Of a DNA stretch of 64,000 nucleotides, positions 44,192 through 55,396 are shown in pieces. Source of the DNA: Acetivibrio cellulolyticus CD2 (GTDB taxonomy: Bacteria > Bacillota > Clostridia > Acetivibrionales > Acetivibrionaceae); NCBI RefSeq assembly GCF_000179595.2, contig NZ_JH556653.1, positions 1,237,261 through 1,301,260 on the forward strand, written 5' to 3'. Numbering within the stretch: position 1 is the first letter of the stretch; every line of letters starts with the position of its first letter. The position numbers were made by a program, and so were the translations under genes. The notes beneath the pieces are model-generated. The model was not told the DNA's origin, ran no database searches, and saw nothing but the letters and a program-made list of their open reading frames with translations.

Positions 44192-47100
44192 CTAAATATC
44201 ACCTGTAAGCCCAAGTACTTTTACAACTGCACTAGCCAGCTCACCCCTTGTAATAGTTCCGTCGGGTTGAAACCTGCCTTCGTCACTAAGACCAAGTACA
44301 CCTAAATCTACAGAGATCAATACATCTTTATAGTACATATCATCTACTGCCGTAAGATCTTTAGCATTACTGCTTCTGGTTGGAATAAGACTATTTATAC
44401 TAACACCTGTTTTTGACGAGTATATTAACATCACTACCTTGGCGGTCTCCTGTCTGCTTATATCTCTAACAACACCACCAAATCCTATCAAACTTTCAAG
44501 CCCATACTTTTGAGCTTTTTGGTTTATTGTAAGGCCACCGTTACCCTTATCTAAACCCATTACTTTTTCGTATAGAAGTATTATCTCCTTTACTTTTACA
44601 TTATCTTCAGGGTAGAATGCACTCATATCCCCAAATACTTCACTTAAGTCATACTTTGAAAGAAGTAACTTAACATCAGGTGTTTGCTTGTAATTATCAG
44701 TCAAATCTGATGCAATTTCTTCCTCTAGAAGTATAGTATATTCACCCGTTTTTACAACATTAAATGCCAGGTTATTCTTTGACGTAATGGCACTTTGATT
44801 TAGCTTCTGCCATTTAGTGTTATCATCATACCTTACATAAGGAAGTTTTAACCCTACCTCTCCAGTATAGTTAATCTTCGCCAGGATAGGGTAATCAAAA
44901 TCCTTAATAGACGCACTTTTAACAACTATAGAAGTTATTCCGTTGCCGCCCTCCACCTTATAATATATAAACTTGGAGAGTTCAAGCTCAATGTCATCAA
45001 TAGAATCCGTTATTATATCCTCAAGCCTGCTTGAATCGATTGATGGTAAAGTGTCAAGAAGTGTGCCCAATTTTTCCTGTACAAGACCTGAACTTTTATT
45101 ATAAATACGATCATCAATCTGACTCTTTAACTGCTTGTAAGTTATAGATGTACCAATGGTCCTAACTTCCAGTTCATTGATATCAGAAACAGCTTTTAAT
45201 CCCTTAGGGGTACTTACTTTTGGGCTCTCATTACGACCTATATTCAGCATAAAATATATTTCATTAATATTGCCATGTGCTTTAAGATCCTTGATTTCAG
45301 GTCTTAAATCCAAATTAAACGTATTCGGTCTGATACTGTATTCTGCACCGCTTGTCCTAATCAAAAGATTCTTGTTTTCTCTGTCTAAAGTTCTAAATAC
45401 ATCAACAGGTATGTAGATTGTGTCTAGTGATGTGCCTTTAGCATAATAAGATATATCAAGGGTAAAAGGATAATTTCCGCTGTTCTCTATTGCATTTACC
45501 ACTCTTTCTCCTTTTAAGAGCAGCTTGTTTTCCTCTCCATTTTCAATCCCTATTCTCCAAAATAAAGCATCTTCAAGCTTATTGATTCTATCCATAAATG
45601 CAGCCTGCGTCTTGGTGTTATTGTCTTCTTCATCGTAATCATTCTGATTAAAATCTGTTCTAATAAATACCGGGCCTAAATACTTTGAATAGGACACTAT
45701 TGATAAATCTACAGGATCTATCTTCTTGGCCCTTACCTTTATATAATATTTCGTATTTGCTTTTAAGGGCTGATCCTCAAATGTCCCATCACCCAGCTTT
45801 ACAGGAATAGTTTTAATTCTGGCATAATAGAATTCATAATCTGTGCCACTGGTTTTAATGTTTTTTTCAGCATAATAAGGTAGAATCTTTCCTTGTGAAT
45901 TTGTATACTCCTCAAGGTTCGCATCATCAAGTAAAATATAACTGTCATCCGTAAGTGACTTTACTGAGACCTCATATTTATATTGCGAAAGTCCCCTCCA
46001 CTTAAGCTCAACTTGATGATAAGCATCGCGGGTTTTTAAGTCCTCCTTTTTATATACAAGAGTGTTGCCGTCATCCTTATATACCTTTACATCATAATAA
46101 GTACCAGCTTCCAGATTCGTTAACCTTACATAGCTAGTTGAACCAAACTTGACAAAAGTATACTTATTTTTATTAATAAGATTAAATTTCAAGTCTTTTT
46201 CGGATTTTATGTACACACTATAATCCTCTGCTAAAGTCTCTGTATCTTCATCATCAAAGAAGAATCCCAATTGTACATCGCTTACAGCTTCCAAATACTC
46301 CGGCTGTTCGATAAGCCTTGTAGTTACAGGTATTGAGACCCAAGAACTGTATATCTTATTATTTGCTTTCTTTATGGCTCTTATGCTGAAATAGTACAAC
46401 TTATTGGGGAAAAGCCATTTATTAAAGGTATATTTGCATTCTTTTGATACTGGATTATATTCAAAATTCTCTGGTAAACTTTCAAGGGATGGATCGAGGA
46501 TGATATTACCAAAGTTCGCTTTGAAGCTCTGATATATTGCATCGTTACTTCCTTCATATAGCCCTTCATTGGCATCAAGCTTTCTGGATGAACAGATAAT
46601 ATTGTAAAGCACATCAGTTTCATCCCTTGTCCAGCTAAAAGTAACTTTCGTACTAGTAATAATTTGGTTTCCTTCACCGTCTACTGCAATCTTAAAATCT
46701 ATAGGAGCATAAGGCCGTTTTGATGATTCATCCGGTTCTCCAATTACGCCTTTTACTGTTGTAACAGGCAAAAGTGTAGTATACGCGGATTCCTTCTCCG
46801 TCTTTAATCCCCCTGAACGCAACCTTGTTTTTGCAACAAAATAATAAGTTGTGTTTGGTCTTAGTTTAGAACCAAAATTAGTATATGCTGTTGTCCCTTT
46901 AGAGAACTCCCTGACTACCAATCTTATTGATGTACTCTGTACGTCATCTGCACCTATAAATGCAATATCCCCATCAGGATTCTCAGTTGTCCCAATAAGC
47001 TTGAACGATGTCAAATCCGTTCTGTTACTCATATATATATCATAATACACTTCCTTGGAAACGGTTGTGTCCGATATGTAGTTATTCCAACTTATATCAA

Positions 47101-49078
47101 CCTTATCAAGCTGAAGCTCAATATAATTTGAAACTTCATTTGTGTCACCAACTATTACGTCCGCATCATTAATATTTAATCTTAGGTTTTTCGGTAGGGG
47201 TACATCAATTTCTTCCGCTGCTCTTGTTGTAAAGCTTAATATTACTGATTTGTCAGACATATCCTCAGTCTCATTCGTATCTCGGTTAAGATTATTTGTT
47301 GTATACATCTGCATATAATAAACCTTGTTTGGAAGCAAAAAACTCGGGTATTTTTCGTCAGGTGTTATATCTTTCGGAACTATAACCGGATTGCCGTCCA
47401 CGTCCAATCCGTCATAATATGATCCTTTAAAAAGATTAAAGCCCCGAATAGTATACTCCAGATGGTTGCCATTCTCGGTAACTTGCTTTGAAGAGAAATA
47501 CACCACTCTCCTATATACTAACGGAAAGTAGCCATATACTGTCCCACCAGCCTTAAGCTCAGGATATGGCATTGAGCTATCCTCATTCTCTGTCATGTTC
47601 AATAATATGTGATATACAACATCTGCATTCTTATCAGTATTTGCCCTTATTTTATCCCAATTGGCAGGCTTATCCCATGATATGGTAATGTCTGATGACT
47701 TTTGAACTACAGAGGTGCCGTTAATTACCACCGTCCTTGTTACCAGCTGTCTGTCAACTATTGTTATGCCAGTTGGAACAGGGGATTTACTTGTATCCTC
47801 CGACAGAGTATAGTCCATAGGCATTGATTCAATTCTGTCATTGGTTGTATCAGTCTTAACAACAATCTTGTAGAAAACCTTATTATTTGCTCCTACACCT
47901 GATATCAGAGTTAACGCACTTTCAGCTCCAGAAGCAAAAAAGCTGTCATCTATTGTCTTTTTGATACTCCAATCTCCCTTTATAGTCTCATCATCACTAC
48001 ACTGTACCTCATAATACAGTCTTGGAAGATCAAGGCTTCCCTGATTAACCTTATATATTTTTATGTAAACATTGTCTGCTGAGTCTTTAGAAAGTTGAAA
48101 CCTTAATGGAGTGTATGTATATGGGAATGTATCCATTAGAACACTTCCGTTTAAGTCAGTCGGATCTCCAACTGTTGTCACATATTTGCTAAGTCCAGCA
48201 TGATTCTGATACGAAAGCTTGATATTCATATAATAAACTGTTCCCGGAAGTATATCCCCATCCGGTAAACCATATTCTTCAACCGCTGGCAAAGCTGTAG
48301 ACTTATCTTTCCTTCCGATTAATTCCATGCTCAAATAACCATCCATGTCAGGTCCTAATACTTTTGAAGTGAAATCCTGATTTCCTGACACATATGCATT
48401 ATAACCCTCACTTTCGGAATTAACAATTATAGCCGACTGTGAAGATCCACTGTTTAGTGTAGATAAACTGCTTGATATATTTATTTTGAAATTCAATTTA
48501 GATACATCAATACTGGTTCCATAAACATCATTTAGGTTTGCCCTAACAAAATCCAGTGCATCTTCCCCATTTGCATTTGTAAACTGACCTAAATCACCAT
48601 CCCAAACCTTTGGCATTACCCATTTTAAATTAAGACGCGGCTTATTTCCGATTTCATATCCTCCGCCCTCTATAGGCACCCTTGTTTGATCTACTCTGGA
48701 CGCATAAAATGAAATTCGCGGAAGATAGTACATTAACCCTTCAGCAATAAGACTTCCGCCGAAATCAACTTCACTATATATCTCAACTTTTATATCATAG
48801 ATATAATCATTCTGAAGGCTGGAAATAACACATGTATTTTCTGCTACATTTCTTTTGATAGTCTGAACTCCAATATCAGGTGTATGATAGCTCACCAAAA
48901 AGGATTTTGCCCCTGAAACCTTATCCCAATGAATAGTAAGAATTCCATTACTAAAACTGTCAGTATAAATATTAACAGGAACAGCAGCAGCCATTACGTA
49001 TTGTTGAAATAATGGAATAGGCCCCGATAGTATTGCAATTATTAGAACCATGGCAAGCACATTTCTTAATAATTTCAT
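44192..49078 (-). CDS. Giant fibronectin-III-like SLH surface protein (first gene of surface operon)
   Basis: The 1628-residue exported protein has a signal peptide (about 1-31, ending YVMAA). About six or seven fibronectin III-like units follow, marked by strands such as LLPNKVYYMQMYT, LRPNTTYYFVAKT, LFPNKLYYFSIRA and LKANTKYYIKVRA. A charged spacer (DEEDNNTKTQAAFMDRINKLEDALFWR) leads to a domain near 1190-1330 shared with the second protein (IYIPVDVFRTLDRENKNLLIRT, YSIRPN). The C-terminal 150 residues contain SLH repeats, the last well preserved (DLGVLGLSDEGRFQPDGTITRGELASAVVKVLGL). Role: S-layer-attached scaffold or adhesin, inferred from architecture only. No enzyme or cohesin motif was found. 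A 517-base gap with a gene relic and the atp terminator lies upstream. Confidence 0.87.
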   Translation of the reverse strand: MKLLRNVLAMVLIIAILSGPIPLFQQYVMAAAVPVNIYTDSFSNGILTIHWDKVSGAKSFLVSYHTPDIGVQTIKRNVAENTCVISSLQNDYIYDIKVEIYSEVDFGGSLIAEGLMYYLPRISFYASRVDQTRVPIEGGGYEIGNKPRLNLKWVMPKVWDGDLGQFTNANGEDALDFVRANLNDVYGTSIDVSKLNFKINISSSLSTLNSGSSQSAIIVNSESEGYNAYVSGNQDFTSKVLGPDMDGYLSMELIGRKDKSTALPAVEEYGLPDGDILPGTVYYMNIKLSYQNHAGLSKYVTTVGDPTDLNGSVLMDTFPYTYTPLRFQLSKDSADNVYIKIYKVNQGSLDLPRLYYEVQCSDDETIKGDWSIKKTIDDSFFASGAESALTLISGVGANNKVFYKIVVKTDTTNDRIESMPMDYTLSEDTSKSPVPTGITIVDRQLVTRTVVINGTSVVQKSSDITISWDKPANWDKIRANTDKNADVVYHILLNMTENEDSSMPYPELKAGGTVYGYFPLVYRRVVYFSSKQVTENGNHLEYTIRGFNLFKGSYYDGLDVDGNPVIVPKDITPDEKYPSFLLPNKVYYMQMYTTNNLNRDTNETEDMSDKSVILSFTTRAAEEIDVPLPKNLRLNINDADVIVGDTNEVSNYIELQLDKVDISWNNYISDTTVSKEVYYDIYMSNRTDLTSFKLIGTTENPDGDIAFIGADDVQSTSIRLVVREFSKGTTAYTNFGSKLRPNTTYYFVAKTRLRSGGLKTEKESAYTTLLPVTTVKGVIGEPDESSKRPYAPIDFKIAVDGEGNQIITSTKVTFSWTRDETDVLYNIICSSRKLDANEGLYEGSNDAIYQSFKANFGNIILDPSLESLPENFEYNPVSKECKYTFNKWLFPNKLYYFSIRAIKKANNKIYSSWVSIPVTTRLIEQPEYLEAVSDVQLGFFFDDEDTETLAEDYSVYIKSEKDLKFNLINKNKYTFVKFGSTSYVRLTNLEAGTYYDVKVYKDDGNTLVYKKEDLKTRDAYHQVELKWRGLSQYKYEVSVKSLTDDSYILLDDANLEEYTNSQGKILPYYAEKNIKTSGTDYEFYYARIKTIPVKLGDGTFEDQPLKANTKYYIKVRAKKIDPVDLSIVSYSKYLGPVFIRTDFNQNDYDEEDNNTKTQAAFMDRINKLEDALFWRIGIENGEENKLLLKGERVVNAIENSGNYPFTLDISYYAKGTSLDTIYIPVDVFRTLDRENKNLLIRTSGAEYSIRPNTFNLDLRPEIKDLKAHGNINEIYFMLNIGRNESPKVSTPKGLKAVSDINELEVRTIGTSITYKQLKSQIDDRIYNKSSGLVQEKLGTLLDTLPSIDSSRLEDIITDSIDDIELELSKFIYYKVEGGNGITSIVVKSASIKDFDYPILAKINYTGEVGLKLPYVRYDDNTKWQKLNQSAITSKNNLAFNVVKTGEYTILLEEEIASDLTDNYKQTPDVKLLLSKYDLSEVFGDMSAFYPEDNVKVKEIILLYEKVMGLDKGNGGLTINQKAQKYGLESLIGFGGVVRDISRQETAKVVMLIYSSKTGVSINSLIPTRSSNAKDLTAVDDMYYKDVLISVDLGVLGLSDEGRFQPDGTITRGELASAVVKVLGLTGDI

Positions 49079-49420
49079 AATAAAACCCCCAAATTGTAAG
49101 TCCTATTAAATAAATACGTATGCGATTGGTGTTTAAAAAATTGATTAAAGTAAAGGCATAATGGTTACTTTGCAGCTAATTTTTAAAACGCTCCAGGCCT
49201 AATATTATTGTACCAAATTCCAAACCGCTTGTACGTAGGTCAAACATCCCATAGGACTATAGCCTCATACAGGTAAAATCTATTAACAATATATATATTT
49301 ATCGGCAAAATGAAGTAAAATATTAAATGTCGCACTATAATTTATAAAGGATGGGCTGCAAGTCAAATCAAATATAGCAGAAACCTATGTGAGTATAAGA
49401 AATGAAATTCTCAATTCTTT
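49079..49420 (-). other. Upstream region of the surface-protein operon
   Basis: This part of the 517-base gap between the atp operon and the SLH operon probably carries the operon promoter. No clear -35/-10 pair or gene was recognised. A stretch around 49375-49457 continues the frame of the adjacent relic but contains stops. Confidence 0.4.
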
Positions 49421-49479
49421 GCAAACAAACGCCGCCTCAGGACACCATTTTAATTAATGTAATGGTATCCATGGCGGCG
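49421..49479 (-). terminator. Likely terminator of the ATP synthase operon
   Basis: On the minus strand CGCCGCC and GGATACCATT pair with AATGGTGTCC and GGCGGCG, about 17 pairs with a small internal mismatch and an 11-base loop, followed by TTTGTTTG. It lies 117 bases after atpC and overlaps the relic. Confidence 0.55.
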
Positions 49480-49580
49480 CAAGACCTGATCTGTCAAAAT
49501 ATTGGACTGCCGGTTGTATTGGCATGTACAACCAGGATGTTGAAGAAATATACAAACTTGTAAGCATCGGACAACAGTAA
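49458..49580 (+). pseudogene. C-terminal relic of a YkuD-type L,D-transpeptidase
   Basis: On the plus strand 40 codons read CNGIHGGARPDLSKYW, then TAGCIGMYNQDVEEIYKLVS and stop. This matches the active-site end of YkuD enzymes; compare the intact gene at 10826, which reads GIHGTND, then SHGCVRMHNNDV, then YNIVSVG. Here the catalytic Cys is kept, but the His two residues before it (SHGC) is replaced (TAGC). An in-frame TAA (49455-49457) cuts it off from the upstream sequence and there is no start signal. It is a decayed fragment, opposite in strand to its neighbours. Confidence 0.6.
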
Positions 49581-49595
49581 TTACGGGGTAAAGTC

Positions 49596-50003
49596 CTATT
49601 TTCCCTTCCTACCGGCTGCAAGTCTTGCCATAGCTTTTGCCAAGGCTGCCTTAGACTGAATATACTCGGTCTGACTTGCTTTTCTCAATATTCTTTCCTC
49701 CGCTCTTTCTTTAGCTGCATTAGCCCTGTTAATATCAATCTCGTCAGGCCATTCTGCAGTATCAACTAAAATAATAGCCTTGTTCTGCTTAACTTCCATA
49801 AAACCCTGACTTAATACTGCATCAATCCATTCTCCATCTTTTTTAATTTTAATAGGACCAATATCAATTACTACTACAATAGGCATATGATCCTTCAATA
49901 TACCCATTTCTCCTGATGGAGTCTTAACAATTACAGTCTCCACATCACCCCAAAAGAATTTTCTATCGGGTGTTAATATCTCAATATAGAATGTTTCTGA
50001 CAT
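49596..50003 (-). CDS. atpC: ATP synthase epsilon subunit
   Basis: The 135-residue central-stalk subunit has the N-terminal beta barrel ([49 protein letters not shown]) and a C-terminal two-helix segment ([18 protein letters not shown]) that can inhibit hydrolysis. Length is normal. GGAGG precedes the ATG. It is separated from atpD by 174 bases containing a repeat element, whereas the other atp genes are closely packed. Confidence 0.95.
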   Translation of the reverse strand: MSETFYIEILTPDRKFFWGDVETVIVKTPSGEMGILKDHMPIVVVIDIGPIKIKKDGEWIDAVLSQGFMEVKQNKAIILVDTAEWPDEIDINRANAAKERAEERILRKASQTEYIQSKAALAKAMARLAAGRKGK

Positions 50004-50019
50004 AATAAACCTCCAATAT

Positions 50020-50117
50020 CACCCCTTGACTTTCTCTAACAAAAATACTTAGAGGCATATCTACTCGGTTCTATGATATTTGCTTCGCAAATTCCACAAA
50101 CTCCAAAAGTCAAGGTG
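50020..50117. repeat. Dispersed MITE-like intergenic repeat, copy C (inside the atp operon)
   Basis: The element between atpD and atpC begins CACCCCTTGACTTT (50020-50033) and ends AAAGTCAAGGTG (50106-50117), a near-perfect terminal inverted repeat. Inside are TACTTAGAGGCAT, CTACTCGGTTCTATGATATT and ATTTGC-TTC-GCAAAT, which align with copies A and B. It is about 98 bp and non-coding. Confidence 0.65.
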
Positions 50118-50177
50118 AACGGTTTCCTCCTGGCTGGTCATTCAGCTTTGCTTCAATGCTCGCTATTCAGCCCGGCC

Positions 50178-51614
<1,437 letters not shown>

Positions 51615-52502
51615 TTATTTTAAAGCTTCAGCCCCACCGACTATTTCAGATATTTCTTGAGTAATTTTTGACTGCCTTGCCCTATTATAACTTAAGCTAA
51701 GTTTTCCTAAAATATCGTCGGCATTAGTTGTTGCACTATCCATTGCTGTCATCCTTGCACTCTGCTCACTTGTGAATGCTTCAACAAAAGCCCCGTATAT
51801 TACACCCTTGACATATTTTCCAACCAGGATATCCAATACCTCTTGAGGAGATGGGTCATAAACAATGACATCATCTACCCTTTCTTCGGGATTTTCAGTT
51901 ATCTTCATATCCATTTTGAGTTCATGAAGTTCCAATGGAAGCAATTTGATAACCTTAGGCTCTATTGATATCGTTGAGTGCATATTTGTGAATGCTAAAT
52001 ACATCTCATCAAAAACACCCTCAGCAAATAAATCCAAAACAAGTTCTGATATTTCCCTTGCCCTGTAAATAGTCGGATTCTGCACAGGGTAATCAAACTC
52101 CATGTATACATTGTATTTATTCTTTGTAAAGTGATATTTTCCTACATTACCTGCAACAAATAAAAGTGCCTCATGATCTCCCTTGAGATGCTCCTCCACC
52201 AGCTTTATCATATTGTGATTATAGCCGCCGGCAAGTCCCTTGTCTCCAGTTATAACTATATAGGCCTTTTTCTTGCCTTCTTTTTCATCTCTTAAGTCAA
52301 AAAACTTATTTTCAATTTCTCCACTATGCATAAGTATATCTACCATAGTAGCCCTAACCTTCTCAAAAAAAGGCAAAGCGTGGTCAAGCTGTTTTCTGGC
52401 CTTCTTTAGCTTTGCTGCAGAAATCAACTTCATGGCCTTTGTAATCTGTTTTGTATCTTTTATACCCTTAATTCTGAGCTTAATCTCATTTATTTGAGCC
52501 AA
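51615..52502 (-). CDS. atpG: ATP synthase gamma subunit
   Basis: The 295-residue rotor-shaft subunit has the N-terminal helix INEIKLRIKGIKDTKQITKAMKLISAAKLKKA, the TGDKGLAGGYNHNMI segment, and the C-terminal ARMTAMDSATTNADDILGKLSLSYNRARQSKITQEISEIVGGAEAL. Start is TTG at 52502 after GGTGATGAG. Tightly packed between atpA and atpD. Confidence 0.96.
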   Translation of the reverse strand: MAQINEIKLRIKGIKDTKQITKAMKLISAAKLKKARKQLDHALPFFEKVRATMVDILMHSGEIENKFFDLRDEKEGKKKAYIVITGDKGLAGGYNHNMIKLVEEHLKGDHEALLFVAGNVGKYHFTKNKYNVYMEFDYPVQNPTIYRAREISELVLDLFAEGVFDEMYLAFTNMHSTISIEPKVIKLLPLELHELKMDMKITENPEERVDDVIVYDPSPQEVLDILVGKYVKGVIYGAFVEAFTSEQSARMTAMDSATTNADDILGKLSLSYNRARQSKITQEISEIVGGAEALK

Positions 52503-52544
52503 ATCTCATCACCAGCTTAAAATTTATTATTCTTCCACAATGGA

Positions 52545-54065
52545 TTACTTATTTTCTACATTATATTTGCTTTTAAAATCATCTATTGCAGCTTTTAAGC
52601 TATTCTCAGCCGCTTCATCCAAGTTTCCAGTATTACGTATTGAGTCAAGAATTCCAACATGTTTCTCTTTAACATATTTCAGGAGTTCTTGGTTAAAATC
52701 CCTTACCTTCTTTATAGGTAAATCCATAAGGTACTTGTTGGTTGCACAATACAATATAACTACCTGCTCTTCAACAGGCAAAGTTTTATGCAGAGACTGC
52801 TTCAAAGTTTCTACAAGTCTCTCCCCCTGAAGCAGCTTATCTCTTGTTGCCTTATCAAGATCTGATCCAAATTGGGAGAACACCACCAATTCCCTATACT
52901 GAGCAAGGTTAATTCTTATAGAACCTGCAACCTTCTTCATTGCCTTTATTTGCGCAGCACCACCAACTCTGGATACCGACAAACCTACATTAACAGCAGG
53001 TCTTTGGCCTGAATGGAATAATTGAGATTCAAGATAAATCTGTCCATCAGTAATGGATATTACATTTGTAGGGATGTATGCAGATACGTCTCCTGCCTGT
53101 GTTTCAATTATAGGAAGTGCTGTTATGGAACCTCCCCCAAGGCTGTCACTCAGTTTTGCTGACCTCTCCAAAAGCCTTGAATGCAAATAAAATACATCTC
53201 CCGGGAAAGCTTCACGTCCTGGAGGTCTTCTCAAAAGAAGCGACATCGCTCTGTAAGCAACAGCATGCTTAGAAAGATCATCATATACAATCAAAACGTC
53301 CTTTTTATGGTTATACATAAACTCCTCAGCAACAGCGCAGCCTGCATATGGTGCTATATATTGAACTGTCGACATATCACTTGCAGTTGAAGAAACCACT
53401 ACAGTGTAATCCATGGCTCCAAATTCCTGAAGGGTGTTTATTATTCCTACAACAGTAGATGCCTTCTGCCCAACAGAAACATAAACGCATATAACATCTT
53501 TTCCCTTTTGGTTAATGATAGCATCTATAGCTATAGCAGTTTTTCCTGTTTGCCTGTCGCCGATTATCAACTCTCTTTGTCCTCTTCCAATAGGCACCAT
53601 AGCATCGATTGCCATAATTCCTGTTTGGAGGGGAGTATTTACGCTCTTTCTGTCAATAACCCCCGGTGCTGGTCTCTCGATTGGTCTGAATTGATTACTT
53701 GAAATCGGACCTTTTCCATCTATTGGTTTACCGAGTGGATTTATAACTCTTCCTATCAATTCCATACCAACCGGTACTTCAACAGGTTTACCCGTTCTTC
53801 TTACCTGTGTTCCTTCCTTTACCTCCAAACCTTCACCAAAGAGAACACTTCCTATATTGTCTTCTTCAAGGTTCATTGCCATACCGTAAACTCCGCTTTC
53901 AAACTCCAAAAGTTCACCGTACATACAATTTTTCAGACCATATATTCTTGCTATACCGTCTCCTGCACTCAATACAAAGCCAACGTCATCTACCTTTTCT
54001 TTATTTCCATAGCTTTCTATCTGTTGTTTAATTATCGAACTTACCTCTTCAGGCCTAAGAATCAT
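52545..54065 (-). CDS. atpA: ATP synthase alpha subunit
   Basis: The 506-residue regulatory F1 subunit has Walker [16 protein letters not shown], the [44 protein letters not shown] block, and the [22 protein letters not shown]-terminal segment. The ATG at 54065 follows GAGGTGAT; the three extra residues of the longer frame are not needed. Normal length. Confidence 0.97.
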   Translation of the reverse strand: MILRPEEVSSIIKQQIESYGNKEKVDDVGFVLSAGDGIARIYGLKNCMYGELLEFESGVYGMAMNLEEDNIGSVLFGEGLEVKEGTQVRRTGKPVEVPVGMELIGRVINPLGKPIDGKGPISSNQFRPIERPAPGVIDRKSVNTPLQTGIMAIDAMVPIGRGQRELIIGDRQTGKTAIAIDAIINQKGKDVICVYVSVGQKASTVVGIINTLQEFGAMDYTVVVSSTASDMSTVQYIAPYAGCAVAEEFMYNHKKDVLIVYDDLSKHAVAYRAMSLLLRRPPGREAFPGDVFYLHSRLLERSAKLSDSLGGGSITALPIIETQAGDVSAYIPTNVISITDGQIYLESQLFHSGQRPAVNVGLSVSRVGGAAQIKAMKKVAGSIRINLAQYRELVVFSQFGSDLDKATRDKLLQGERLVETLKQSLHKTLPVEEQVVILYCATNKYLMDLPIKKVRDFNQELLKYVKEKHVGILDSIRNTGNLDEAAENSLKAAIDDFKSKYNVENK

Positions 54066-54153
54066 ATATATCACCTCTCTATAAAGCTGAAAATCAATTA
54101 AATTTCTATGTTAAGGAATATCTGAATACTACTTCGGATAGGCATTAAACGCT

Positions 54154-54687
54154 CTATTCTTGAATTAACAAGCTTTTAAGACCATCCAGTCTGGTTTTCA
54201 ATGAAAAGTCCTCTACCCTGTCTTCAATCTGTACTTTTATACCGCCAATCAAGGATTCATCTATTTGAAGATCAGTATTTACACGGTCTTTCTTATATAT
54301 CATTTTATATTTTTCTATTATTTTATCAACCTGCAACTCATCCAATTTAACTGCAGAGATTATTTTCAAATTCAATACATCTCTTCTTTCATCAGCAAAC
54401 CTTTTATACTCGCTGAAAATACCTCTTATTTGCTTGATTCTCCCTTTATCGATTAATAACATAATTAACTTTAAAATGTTAGGATCAATACCTTCTAACA
54501 TATCCATCAATAGCTTTTTTTTATCACCAACCTGAATCTGAGGGTTTTCCAAAAAAGCGCTCAAATCTGAGTTATTATTAATCAGATTTATTAAAGTATC
54601 AAAATCATTCAATACTTTATCAGTACTGCCATCTTTTTGAGTTATCTCAATCAATGCCTCAGCATATCTGCTTTCTACTAATGGCAT
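54154..54687 (-). CDS. atpH: ATP synthase delta subunit
   Basis: The 177-residue peripheral-stalk subunit (OSCP type) has the conserved N-terminus ESRYAEALIEI, a helical N-terminal domain (FLENPQIQVGDKKKLLMDML), and the C-terminal DESLIGGIKVQIEDRVEDFSLKTRLDGLKSLL. ATG at 54687 after AAAGGAAG. It lies between atpF and atpA, as usual. Confidence 0.95.
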   Translation of the reverse strand: MPLVESRYAEALIEITQKDGSTDKVLNDFDTLINLINNNSDLSAFLENPQIQVGDKKKLLMDMLEGIDPNILKLIMLLIDKGRIKQIRGIFSEYKRFADERRDVLNLKIISAVKLDELQVDKIIEKYKMIYKKDRVNTDLQIDESLIGGIKVQIEDRVEDFSLKTRLDGLKSLLIQE

Positions 54688-54793
54688 TATAATACTTCCT
54701 TTCATAAGGTATCGTTAAATAAAAAATTAGTCTTTGCATTTTATAAATCTTAATTTAAGGCATCACATCTATAAGTCTTATTGAACTACATTC

Positions 54794-55282
54794 CTATGCA
54801 ATGCCCTTTTTAGTAACAACTTCATCAACAAGTTTCTTGTTGGCTTCAGTATTCATGTTGGCTTCCATAACCTTTGAAGCAGCTTCAAGAGCAAGACTAA
54901 CAATTTCATTTCTCATTGCTTTTATCATTTCATTTCTTTCACGCTCAATCTCTGCTTCTGCTTTCTCTCTTAAGACTTCTGCATCAGCTTTGGCCTTCTT
55001 TATTATCTCATCATACTTATCTTGTGCATCAAGCTTTGCATCATTTATTATTTTGCTAGCGTCTGCATGTGCGGTCTCAAGCTTCCTTTCATAAGCAAGC
55101 TTAAGATCAGCTGCTTCCTCATTACTTTTTTGAGAGCCTTCCAACTGCTCCTTTATTAAATTTGCCCTATTTTCCATAAATTCAGTAATAGGCTTAAAAA
55201 GAAACTTCTTTAAAATCAAATAAAGAACTAATAAATTTATAATTGCCCATATAAAATCTGGAACACCAAATAGTAAATCCAT
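54794..55282 (-). CDS. atpF: ATP synthase b subunit
   Basis: The 162-residue stator subunit has one N-terminal membrane helix (about residues 6-24, VPDFIWAIINLLVLYLILKKF) followed by a long charged helix rich in Ala, Lys and Glu (about 30-150), which dimerises to form the peripheral stalk. One b gene only, as in Bacillus. ATG at 55282, with GAAAGGG upstream. Confidence 0.95.
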   Translation of the reverse strand: MDLLFGVPDFIWAIINLLVLYLILKKFLFKPITEFMENRANLIKEQLEGSQKSNEEAADLKLAYERKLETAHADASKIINDAKLDAQDKYDEIIKKAKADAEVLREKAEAEIERERNEMIKAMRNEIVSLALEAASKVMEANMNTEANKKLVDEVVTKKGIA

Positions 55283-55396
55283 AAAAGTCCCTTTCCAACG
55301 GCAAACTAGATTTTTATACTCCATCTATGAAGAGGGATACCAAACACCAGTATCCCCTTCAAAATCATAATGGAATAAAAAGTTTCTTACCGTTTA

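Noticed and set aside
49463-49561. Short plus-strand ORF (MVSMAAQDLICQ...) beside atpC
   Set aside because: It overlaps the YkuD relic in another frame; the relic frame has recognisable family residues, this one does not.
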